Assembly: GCA_023512835.1 (NCBI GenBank)
Contig: CM042088.1
Coordinates: forward strand, 12,888,078-12,952,077
Direction: 5' to 3'
Source: Taxillus chinensis
Taxonomy: Eukaryota; Streptophyta; Magnoliopsida; Santalales; Loranthaceae
Length of the DNA: 64,000 bases
The position numbers were made by a program, and so were the translations under genes. Positions 12,101 to 22,199 of the stretch are shown one piece after another (positions within the stretch are counted from its first letter, which is position 1; the number at the start of each line of letters is the position of its first letter). Under the pieces are notes generated by a model, which ran no database searches, was not told the origin of the DNA, and worked only from the letters and a program-made list of their open reading frames with translations.

Positions 12101-15100
12101 TGGGAATGATGGAGAAAAGCAGGGCCATATGTAGGAGAGTGCTTATACATTTTTTAGACCTTTAGGTGCTAGAGTATTTCATTCCCTTGGAGTTGGGTGG
12201 TATTGATGTCATCCTTGGGATAAAGTGGTTAAAGTCCTTGGGTTAAGTGTGGGTCAATTGGTAGCTGTTGACAATAGAGTTCAAGGTGGGGCAATGGGGT
12301 ATGATTTAGGGAGATCCAAACTTAAGCAAGACTTTGGTATCGCTCAAGACTATGGAAAAGGCGATTGATACGTGGGCAAGATTTTTAGTGGAATTGAGTA
12401 TTCTTGAAGGGATGCTCACCAAGTCGGATGGGGTGATCCCAAGACTGGTTCAATAGTTGTTACACTATTTCAAGTGGGTTTTTCAAATGCCTATAGGTTT
12501 ACACTCACAGTGAGATCACGAGCATGTGATGCTTAAAGATGGAGCCTCCCCTATGACTGTTGGCCCATACCGTTATGCTTATATACAAAAGGATGAGATT
12601 AAGCGATTAGTTAGGAACATGTTGGAGGTTGGCATTATACAACCAAGCGTGAGTCTATTTTCGAGTCCAATTTTATTAGTAAAAAGAGATGAGGTTGGCG
12701 TTTTTGTATCGATTATTGTGCCTTGAGTAAGGCGATGGTGTTGGATAAATTTTTGATCTCGGCAATTGATGAGTTATTGGACGAGTTGCATGGTGCGACA
12801 ATGTACTAAATTTGACTTGAAATCAAGATATCATTAGATTCGAATGTAGTCGGAGGATGTGGCTAAAATTGTGTTTTGGGCTCATGAAGGATATTATGAA
12901 TTATTGGTCATATTATTTGACCTCACTAATACTCGAGCTACTTTTCAATCCTTGCGTAAGATCTTTTAGTTGTACTTGTGGAACTTTAGCTTGGTTTTCT
13001 TTGATGACATTCTCGTCTATAGTTGTTTCTTAGGGGAACATGTGACGCATTTGGAATTGGTATTAGAGGAGTTACGGGAACACCAATTGTACACCAATCG
13101 GAAGAAATGTTTGTTTACTCAAGCACAAGTAGAGTATTTGGCTCATGTAGTGTTTGTTGGGGGGTTGCAGCAAATTAGTCAAAGGTGGTAGGCATGCCGC
13201 ACTAGCTGATCCCTAAGACGTTGAAGGAGTTGAGGGGATTTTCGGGGCTCATTGGCTACTACCGTAATTTTGTAAGGGATTATGGCACCATTGCATGGCA
13301 ACTAAAGAAGGATGACTTTCAGTGGGGCGATGCAGCTACTAACGCCTTTGAGAAACTAAAACTAGCCATGACTAGTGTTCCAGTACTGGCTCTACCAGAT
13401 TTTAGCCAATCTTTTATAGTAGAGACTGACGCCTCTAGATATGGTCTAGGGGCAGTTCTCCAACAGAATCAATGGCCAATAGAGACTGGCTCTATTGTGT
13501 TTGCTATGCGAAAGTGGTGATCGTATGTATTGGGCAGACATTTTATTGTTTGAACCGATCAATGGAGTACCAGCATTGTGTCATGGTCCGGTGCCTCATG
13601 GCACAATTTTGTAACATATTTGTATCATTTATAATATTTGTACAAGTCATAGAATGAATTAGAAGACATATAGGGGGTTTGAACTTTTGTACTAACTTGA
13701 TGTCTATTGGTGGCAGTTGTAAAATTATTTTAAATCTTATATGTAGAGCAAGACTCTAGTGTTAAAACTTGTACTTGATATTTATTTTAATATAAGTTTT
13801 ATCATTTTTAGGCATTCTTTATAACTTCCAAAGTTGTTGCCGATTATCCCAAATTATTTAGTTCACAAAATTTTCGCTAAGTGAATAAGTGTCATACGGT
13901 TTAGCTCATCGTAAGTTTAACTTTGTGACAGCTGGCTGTCAAGTTTCGGTGGAAAGATTTATCCAGCTATGAAGCCACATGGGAACCATTTGATGTGATT
14001 GACAAGTGGTTCCTTTTGTTTCACCTTGTGAACAAGGTGTCTTCTTGGGTGGGAAGTAATGTTGGACTTATAACTGTGCAAACCTATTTTAGACACAAAG
14101 CAAGAGGGTAGTGTTGTTTATTTATTGTGTTTGAATTTGAATTTGGGTTGTCTATTTACTGTGTTTGAATTTAAATTTGGGGATTTTTGTTTAGGTTGTC
14201 TATTTATTGTGTTCGAAAATGAATTTGAGGAATTGGCTTTAAATAGGGTATTAGTGTGTGAGTGAGTGTATGTTTGATTTTGAGAAAAAATTCAATTAAA
14301 AGATTATTATAGTGGGAGAGATGGCTGCCTCGAACTGCAGATTAAGTATTTTGTTTTGTCTTATATTTTATCTACCAATAAATTTACTCTTTTGCTTGGG
14401 TTCCTTTCATCAACCCTTTTATATATATGTATATATAAGTTTTATTTGTCCACACACCTTCCTTTTAGGTTTGAAATTCTGGCTTTTAGAGTTTTTATTT
14501 TTTTCTTTTAGTTGGGCAGATTTTTTTTGTTTCATGGTTGGGAAAAGTGGTTGCAGTTGGTAGGCAAATAGCTTGGTTTTTATTAAACACTTCTGCATGT
14601 CAATATTACATTTTTACTGAAGGCCCAGACATTTCTTTGTCAAATAGGCCATCGAAAATTATCCTCTATTGTTTTTTGGTCAAATCTAGTCATCTTGGAC
14701 TTTTCTTTGTTAAAGATAATTCATTTATGATGTTGTTATCAAATGAATGTTTTTATATAAACTGTTGACTGTGTAATGATAATTTTTGACTCTTTTCAGC
14801 CACCATGACTAAAATTATTAAGGAGATGTTGCCCCCAGATGTTCGCGTGGCAAGGGATACTCAAGATCTTCTCATTGAATGTTGTGTAGGCAAGTGATGA
14901 TTGTACATATCAAACTAGCATCTATTGATTTTTATTAACTCTGGGGCTTGAATTTTGTATGCTTGGTTTTTGATCACGTCTGAATTTCTATTGTTGTTCA
15001 CAAAAAAGCATTCAATTAATTTCTCATAGTGACCAGCTTTTTTGTACTCGGTGGTTTTTGTTTTCTAGAACTCTGATATATCTAGATTCATCCTTAGCGA

Positions 15101-17521
15101 TTTCTTTTGTGGTAAATTGAATTTTGATTGAACTGTTTGAGTGCAGGGAGTTTGTATGGCATAAGTGCTAAATTTAGGAGAAATTGATTGCTTATTCAAG
15201 TTATTGAGGTAAAATTATGGGGCAATTTTTATGATTGGAGGAGAAATCATATAAAGGTTTTTAAATTGAATTTTAAACTTAAGAATTTTTTTTATTTATT
15301 GATGGAAATGAGATTAACATTTAGCGAGAGCTGGTTTTAGAGGTTCAGGGTCACCGCTGCACACTTTTATGGAACCCTATGACACATTGTTCTACAGTTC
15401 GATACATTTTTGGTTGGTTTTTAACTGTGGCCTCTCTTTCTCTTTCTCTAGTAATTAGTTTAGCACCAGACAGCTGGGGATCTGAACATGTTTTTCTAAT
15501 TGTTATTGTTGTAATGCCGAAGGTTTACGTTTTGCTTTCTTCTTTTTCCTCTCTTTTCAAATTATGAGTTTGTTTTTGTTTTTCTTCATCACTGATGTGC
15601 TTAATTTTATGCTCATGCAGAATTTATTAACCTCATCTCCTCGGAATCCAATGAAGTTTGTAGCAGAGAGGATAAAAGGACAATTGCTCCTGAGCATGTA
15701 CTCAAGGCTTTACAGGTTTGTTTTGCTCACTCCTGAGCCATCTTGTTGTAACCGAAAGTGGGTGTGATGGTCATTTGTATTTGGTGAGAATGTTTTCTGA
15801 CATTGTGGAACTTGAATTTTTTGTTATCAAATTTTGATCTATCTTGTACCAACTAACATTCAGAATATTCTAATGGCTTAATTTTAAGGCATTTTGGAAA
15901 TATTTTATTATTATTGTTTTTTCAAGTGGCCTGGCCCCCGTAATAGAAAAAGTATGAATTAGTATGAATTACTTGCATAATAGACCAACATTCTAGCCAA
16001 GTAATAAAAAATAAAATAACATGATTTGATTGACTTTTATATCATAACATTATGTGTTGATGTGTATAGTTTAAGCATATATATAATTTTTTTTTTAGTG
16101 TCAACAATTAACAAGGTTTAATTATCATTATTTTAATATTTTAATTTATCATATACCTCAAATTCACTATTTCGTTTCTTGTTATTTTGTTAAAATTGAA
16201 AATCAGATCTAACTATCCCTTTTTGAAAGGAAATCAACCCTTCTAAACATTGTCACTTCCTCATGTTTGCCCTCCCCTGTATTAGCACTGTAGTTCTTTT
16301 TTTGTTCCTCTTCTTCTATGGATCATGGTACCCTCACCTACAAATTATTTCTTCAGCCTTTACTTCAGATTTCTATATGATGGTTTTGATCTCTCCATGT
16401 AAAAGCCTTGATCCCTTTCTCCCTCCCTCGATCTACTTTTTTCTCTGTAAAAATAGCGGCTCTAAGGCCTACAATGACATTGTAGCGGCTGTCATGTTGA
16501 GAATTCAATTCTCACTGCTGCAGTGCCCCATGACAGAAACGAGGTAAAATCCCATTACAATTTAAGCTGTTACATTATATAATGTCTGCTATTTGAAACC
16601 CAACGGTCAATGTTTAATTCCAATAGTTTTCTCATGTTTTTTCTTTTGCTGTTCTTGATGCATGTTATATACGAGTCTAAGGGGTGTGATGCTATTTTAT
16701 CTATTTTTATATAATTTCATTATTAAGTGTTTTTTTGGTAAAATATGAGCGCAGTAGTGGGACAGCATGTCAGACTTTTGTTATATGGGTGATCATAAAT
16801 TAACATGGCATGTTTGTTATAGTAATGTTAAGTGTGCTGGGTTTTCTAATTAGAAAGATGATATAGCTACAACTCAAATTTTCGTGAGATTATAAACTTT
16901 ATATTTATGGATTAGATGGTGTCGCAGAAAGCTTTTTTCTATTATATGTTTGGATGTCATTTAAAAGCTCCTGCTCTTTCCTATCAGGTGACATAGTCAC
17001 CGTGAAGCTCTATTGTCTTCCACAATACAGCAGTTATTCACACTGATACAGTCGTGTTGGCAAATATTGATACTCTTTGCTGCTGCAAAGAATTTGAGAC
17101 AGATTTATATTATGTGCTGTCAGGTTCTTGGGTTTGGGGACTACATTGAAGAGGTTTATGCTGCATTCGAGCAACACAAGCTTGAGACCATGGTAATCAT
17201 TGTTTTTTTTCATGCTTTTTTATGGGGGATACATTTGCTTAATTAACTCCTGACGTTGTCTGATTCTCCATTATTACATTTGCTTCATGTTTCCGCACAC
17301 AAAAAGGCACCGGAAGGGTACCATTAATACTTATATTTTTTTCTTTGGTTAATGGCTTCCAACAGGATTCTGTAAAGGCTGGTAAATTTAGCGGAGCCGA
17401 GATGACAGAGGAAGAAGCATTAGCTGAGCAGCAAAGAATGTTTGCGGAGGCACGTGCAAGGATGAACGGTGGGGCTATTGTTCCCAAACAATCAGACATT
17501 GATCCAAGTTTGCAGAGCTAA
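9109..17521 (+). CDS. DR1: Negative cofactor 2 beta (DR1), TBP-binding histone-fold repressor
   Basis: Five coding exons read as one 154-residue protein: 9109-9163, 14800-14889, 15621-15715, 17124-17192 and 17366-17521. The start [18 protein letters not shown], the histone fold (about residues 18-103, including [17 protein letters not shown] and [15 protein letters not shown]) and the tail [16 protein letters not shown] are the hallmarks of plant NC2-beta (also named NF-YB12/13). In this family the protein pairs with NC2-alpha/DRAP1, binds TBP on promoter DNA in the nucleus and blocks TFIIA/TFIIB entry. All exon joints keep frame. Three introns are GT-AG; intron 2 starts GCAAGT (14890), a GC-AG intron. 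Intron 1 is 5636 bp because it holds a decayed retrotransposon. No coding damage is visible, so I take the gene as functional. Confidence 0.95.
10157..10334. repeat. Small hairpin/MITE-like inverted repeat in DR1 intron 1
   Basis: The left arm (about 10199-10237, containing GTCATATCGCACTTTCATTT) pairs with the right arm (10273-10306, containing AAAAGTGCGATATG) over about 35 bases with few mismatches, around a loop of about 35 bases. Weaker pairing continues outwards to AATGAG-like ends. It could be a non-autonomous DNA element; the long stem would also fold in the DR1 pre-mRNA. No clear target duplication was found. Confidence 0.55.
10348..10679 (+). repeat. 5' LTR of Reina-like element
   Basis: Matches 14060-14409 but lacks its first ~16 bases and the stretch with the TATA-like GGCTTTAAATAGGG. 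A 17-bp word (GCAAACCTATGTAAGAT) is duplicated at its start. It ends GTACA, followed by AAT and the primer site TGGTATTAGAGC at 10683-10694, one base different from the usual initiator-Met primer site. Confidence 0.8.
10695..14035 (+). pseudogene. Remains of Reina-like gag-pol
   Basis: A gag-like start lies at 10695-11180. Near 12526-12720 the RT entry region is recognisable ([20 protein letters not shown] then GIIQPS and SSPILLVK). At 12970-13150 there is the catalytic FFDDILVYS with the following palm segment, and at 13221-13520 the RT thumb and start of RNase H ([33 protein letters not shown]). After about 13660 the RNase H end and nearly all of integrase are gone; a chromodomain-like piece ([17 protein letters not shown]) remains at about 13925-14030. 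Frames shift repeatedly and stops are frequent. Confidence 0.85.
14060..14409 (+). repeat. 3' LTR of Reina-like element
   Basis: Starts TGTTGGACTTATAACTG right after a purine tract GGGTGGGAAG (14047-14056) and ends CCTTTCA. It keeps a TATA-like CTTTAAATAGGG (about 14240) that the 5' copy has lost. Confidence 0.8.
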
Positions 17522-18400
17522 TTTTAGGGGGTTTCTTACGGTTCAGTGTTATAGGATAGTTAGTATCCTTGAAACGTCTGTGCGTGCGTTCTCTCTAATA
17601 TGTATGTACAAAAGCCATAGGCGTGTGCCGACTTGGCATTAGTTTGTAATTTGTCCAGGGCTTGTCTATATTGTTATCTTCTAAAGCTGTTGGGGACAAT
17701 GAAGTCACATGGCAACTAAATCAGTAGAAATTGTGTGGGTTAGCTTGGATGAACTGAATGGTTGAGGCTCTAGTTCACTGTCCGCAAAATGTGCTGAGTT
17801 TGTATTGTCATTATATTTTCCTGTGGGTTGACACCATCAGCCAGCCGAATGGAAACACTTGGGCCCTTCTAAAGTTCGGTTGAACTTTAGATATTTAACT
17901 CACCTTAGTTTGAACAGGTTTTTTCTCCCCCCAAAAATAAGAGAACAAAAAATGGGTCCGTCAACCCCTCCGGATTTCGAGGAAAACGAATTTTGAGTCC
18001 TCCCCACGGTCTCAGATTCCTTTCCTTTTAACTTATTATTATTATTAATTACATTCATAATCAAATCTTACTGCTTTCCTTGTTTTGACATTTCATATTT
18101 TATTTGTAGATTGTGTTGATATATATTTTAAAATTATTGTTAAATTTAATATTTATGTAGTATGTATTTTAATTAGAAAAAGTTAAAAGATATATAAATT
18201 AAAATTAATTTATTAAAATTTAAAGTTTTTTTAATTGAATTTGAAGAAAATTTAATTGTTAGATTGTAGTGAAATTTTATAGATATAAAATGTATTACAT
18301 AAATATTTATTTTAACGGTTTAAAGTAAATATTAATAAATTTTGAAATAGGTTAAATTATTACTGTGGTGAGCTCGTGTTATTCACTGAGGACTTAGCTC
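17522..18400 (+). other. DR1 3' UTR and downstream intergenic sequence
   Basis: The first ~300 bases after the stop are mixed-composition sequence consistent with a 3' UTR. From about 18010 the DNA becomes very AT-rich, with no coding signal. I cannot place the polyadenylation site. Confidence 0.45.
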
Positions 18401-19934
18401 CTACCTTAGTTGTCGGGTTTCAAATAATAAAAATAAAAGGTAATTTTTTTAAAAATTAAATAAAGGAAAAGCACTGCATACAAAATATTTATTGAAAATG
18501 CGACGCTAGATGACATCTCTTTCCTCTTGCTAGTCGATGTGTTAGAACTCCTCTTTCTCGTTTTCATTTTGATGACGTACTCTACAATTGTCTTCTTAAG
18601 GGTCACGAACCTGCTATAACGTCTCACCATATTGTTTTGTTACCATATTGTCGTGCTGCCATATTGCATTGTTTTTCTGAGGATAACAATATATGGTTTT
18701 CAGTCTTAATTTGAGTGTTGTATATTTGAATAAGCTTGTGTCGTGTTTGGTCTGTGACTTTTCTATTTTGAGTCAAACCCTTTCTAACCTCTATAAATCG
18801 TGGCATAGTACAATCCATGGTTACTTTAATAGTCTTCAAAGTCTTGTTCTGGGCTAGTTTTTCTTTCTTTGATAGGATGTTTAAGATTGTTATTTTAGAA
18901 ATTCGTTTTCGTAGGAAAATCATTACCTTATGTAATTTTTCCTTCTTCTTTGTTGCTTTGAGTTCATTTTTCCTTTATTTGTGATAGGATCTTAAGAACT
19001 TTGTTTTGTAATATGTAACAAAAAAAAACATATATTAAAATTTATATGCAGATAATATCATGAATATTTTTAATTGTTATTGACCAGAAAATATATTAAT
19101 AATTTTGCAGTTAAGAAAGGTAGGCCCATTTTGTTGTGTACAAGTCAATGGAGAAAGCAAAAGAAAACACAAGGCCTATAAGTAGTGCTACAACAGCTAC
19201 GAACACTGTTGCACTCACTCAAGTAAGATATTCCGATCGAGAAGCCATGTTTTTTTGTCTTTTAAATTTACTAATAAATGAATTTTTGAATTTATAGCAG
19301 GAAATACAAATGTCATTTTATCCAAATTGCTCATGCCGCATGTGTTTTTCCACTGTTTGTTTCTCATCCAAAATGTTAATCATTATCAGTGAAGAAATGA
19401 GGTGATAAACTTAAGTTTCTATATTTAAATTTAGTTTCTCAACGTTTACATTATCATTAATTTCAGCAGATTATGGAAGGAGTGTTTAAACCAAATTCCC
19501 TACCCTTATACTCCTCCAATTCCTTATCTGGGATGTGCAAGTAGTGATAAATATATGATAGAACCCATTATCTCGTTTAGTAGGCAATTATTGTTTGCTT
19601 CCAAAAGCGACACTAAAGAAGAAGGCTCAAATGTTGGAGATGAGTTCAATGAAGACTAACACGTATAAAATAACTACTATTGGGTTCATGTACATATTAC
19701 ATCTAAGTATGATATATACTATGGTGTAATCTAGGAAAGTCATCATTCATTGCTTGTGGAAGTGGCTACAGTGCCTAAGAAAGTACTGATTGTCTTGTCT
19801 ACTAGATGAGCATTGTTTTCCTCTAAAAGCATTAGTAATTAAGATAGGTCAAATGGGGGAAATGATTTAATTAAAGAACAACAGGTACAAAAGAATTTGA
19901 ATTGTGTTCATGTAAATATTAAATAAAAAGAACA
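18401..19934. other. Intergenic sequence upstream of the FAR1-like pseudogene
   Basis: No convincing gene is seen. Two short minus-strand frames (18406-18923) show no domain pattern. An ATG at 19149 opens a 24-residue frame ending at a donor-like AAGTAAGAT (about 19222), and an acceptor-like TTTATAGCAG occurs near 19302; these could be upstream exon remnants of the FAR1-like gene, but I cannot join them. Confidence 0.35.
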
Positions 19935-20606
19935 ATGGATATTGATATATGTTATGGTTCAATCAAAGAACCTCATCATTCATTACGTGAGGAAGTACCT
20001 ACGATGGCGAAGGAAGTACCATCGAGTGTTGAAGAAGTTCTATCAAGCAGCCATGGTAGAGTTGTGAAGCCAAAGCTAGGGATGTCATTTAAAATTGAGC
20101 ATGAGATTATAAAGTATTATAAGGAATATGGAAAACAAACTAGGTTTGACATAATGACCCAAAGAAGCAAAAGGGATGTTGATGAGAGTTTAAGATATTT
20201 AACACTTGGTTGTGCTCATGGTGGTAAGGCAAGGAATCGCACTTCAAATGTATCTAAACCCTGTCTAACAACAAAGACGGAGGGTAAGGCCAAGGTTAAT
20301 GTAACTTGTTTTAATGGACTTTGGTGTATAACTAGTGTTGAGAATGCACACAACCATGAGTTAGGTCTTGTGAAGGCAAGGTTCTTTAAATGTAATCGAG
20401 CTATTGATGATTTTGTAAAGAGGCAACTAGGCATCAATGCCAAGGTAGGAATTAGTGTGGCTAAAAGTTTTAATTCATTAGTTGTTGAGGCAGGTCGATA
20501 CGATAATCTTTCATTTGTTGAAAAGGATGTGCGAAATTATACTAACAAAACCAGACACCTTAGGCTTGGTAAAGGAGGTGCTCATGCACTTTGTGGGTAT
20601 TTTTGA
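19935..20606 (+). pseudogene. FAR1-related sequence (FRS5-like), N-terminal fragment
   Basis: A 223-residue frame contains the FAR1 DNA-binding domain of the FHY3/FAR1 family, which derives from Mutator-like transposases: PKLGMSF, then YYKEYGKQTRFDI at about residues 55-75, and the closing HNHEL near 142-146. A zinc-ligand Cys is replaced by Gly (TKTEGKAKVN, where the family has TxCxA). The frame continues through the linker typical of FRS5-like proteins (KARHLRLGKGG-like, here TRHLRLGKGGA) and stops at 20604. A two-base shift there puts the family's next residues (RMQY) in another frame. About 20 bases later an LTR fragment begins. The transposase-derived core and SWIM zinc finger are absent. 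Confidence 0.85.
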
Positions 20607-20624
20607 GAGAATGCAGTATTTTTG

Positions 20625-21890
20625 ATATGCACGAATTTTTTCATGATATGTAATATAGCATGAACCTTGGGTTTTAGGGAAAATTCAGATTCTGGGTTAA
20701 ATCTGGTAGTTTATCATAAGATCTGTGGTTAAGATCTGATTTATATCGTTGTGGGTATGTATTTCTGAAATCTGGGGGTTTATAACTGTGTATTTCATGA
20801 GGGTTGAGAAGTTAACTATGATAAGCTAGATTTAGATCTAGATGGATATAATCTGTAAAAACAATATATATGTGTGTTTCTATTATTACTGTGCGATTTA
20901 GAGGCATTAAAGACGTGTTTTGGGATATATGTTGTGGTTTGTTGAGTTTAAAGGGTGTTTGTGGATGTTTGGGGGTCGCTGGGTTGATTTTAGATGAAGA
21001 ACAGGCAAAAACGACAATGAACAGTACCTTGGGCGAAGTAGAAGGGCTGAAGGTTCAAAGGGTCACAACAAAGATTTAGAGGGTCGAAGTGTCGGCAAGT
21101 CAAAGGGTCGAAGGTCAAACCTTCGAGTCAAATCTTTGAGGTTGATCTTTGAGGTAGATCTTCGAGTCTTCAAGTTTGAGCTTCGAGTCTCCGGATCCAG
21201 CAGTTCTACAGCTTCGGGTTACCGGTTCCATGGCGCAGCAGGGCCATTTACATTGTAAACCATTATGCCTCTCTATATACTTAAGTTATAATGTAAATAA
21301 TGAAATATTCCCCTTTCGGATTCGAAGAAAAATACTAGAAAATCAAATTCTCATTTCTTCAAAATGTGAAAAATGGAATTTAGTATAAAATCCTGGAAAT
21401 ATCCAGTTTTTCGTAGTGGTGACTTTTTGGAACATGGAGTTAGACCACTCAGAAAAATCCCCAAAAATCAGGTTCTCTTAGTTATGATATAGGGACCCAA
21501 TGCTCGGACTTTTTATTGCAAGAAAACAACTTCTATGAACATCCTATTCCTTGGTCAAGGCATGAGGACATATATGTGAAGACTGGCCTCAGTTATAAAG
21601 AGAGTGTTGTGAACTAAGTGCCATACTGTTGTTAGTACGTTGGTTTGAGGATTTGGGCCTTGGGCTCCATGACGTGTTTGTGTTCTCACTGTGATGCACA
21701 GGTTGTGTTATGTGGTTGACTTGACAGGCTAAGGCTTGGGTTGAGCTGTTGAGCTCGTAATGATAGGCTAAGGACTGGGTTGAGATGTTGAGCTCGTGAT
21801 AACAGGCTATGGCCTAAGTTGAGCCGTTGAGCTCATGAAGCTAGGGTAGAGTGCCCTAAGCTAGGATCCTATTGAGGATCATGGATAAGC
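20625..21890 (+). mobile_element. LTR fragment of the element-B family, opposite orientation
   Basis: This stretch is homologous, on the opposite strand, to about 26826-27900 in the LTR of element B. Shared stretches include ATAAGATCTGTGGTTAAG, the GAAAAATACTAGAAAAT region and AGGATC-rich words before 21880. It carries a GGTCGAAG / CTTCGAGTC repeat block (21040-21190). Both LTR ends are missing: the left edge abuts the FAR1-like pseudogene and the right edge meets an unclassified segment at about 21891. Confidence 0.75.
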
Positions 21891-22190
21891 TGTTGATGGT
21901 CCCTTGGAGCCTAAAGGGGGGGGGGGTGAATAGGCTCTTATTAAAACTCTTTGTTTCTCTCAAGACACAAACACTTATCTAGTTAAGTGTCCACTGCGGA
22001 AGATAACCAGATAGTGGAAGTATTTTGTTTTATTATCACAAGATAAATACAACAAAATAGAAGCACGACTCTCTTACACTCTGTTTACAAATGAACTCAC
22101 ACACTAGCCAATCATCAAGGCCAGGCCTATTTTGAAGAAGATCCCAGTTGTTCAGAGGGTGAACAACACCAGCTTTTAGGGTCACAGTTA
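21891..22190 (+). other. Unclassified segment before the copia element
   Basis: Begins TGATGGTCCCTTGGAGCC after the LTR homology stops and contains a run of about ten G (near 21916) followed by TGAATAGGCTC and CACTGCGGAAGATAACC. It may be part of another element or of the copia 5' region. I find no LTR pair for it and no coding content. Confidence 0.35.
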
Positions 22191-22199
22191 CTACTGTGC

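Larger units (their letters stand above)
10348..14409 (+). mobile_element. Decayed Reina-like Ty3 chromovirus in DR1 intron 1
   Basis: Two short LTRs flank an internal region with remnants of gag, reverse transcriptase, RNase H and a chromodomain-like tail. LTRs of about 350 bp, an initiator-Met-like primer site and the protein remnants fit the Reina lineage. It lies in the same direction as DR1 and wholly inside intron 1. Integrase is almost entirely missing, and many stops and frameshifts break the rest, so it cannot move on its own. Confidence 0.85.

Noticed and set aside
16440..16545. Possible extra DR1 exon in intron 3
   Set aside because: The protein is continuous with the family from exon 3 to exon 4, so an insert here would break the histone fold.
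18406..18923. Two minus-strand frames of 74 and 99 residues
   Set aside because: Low-complexity Lys/Ile-rich translation of AT-rich DNA, no start context or domain.
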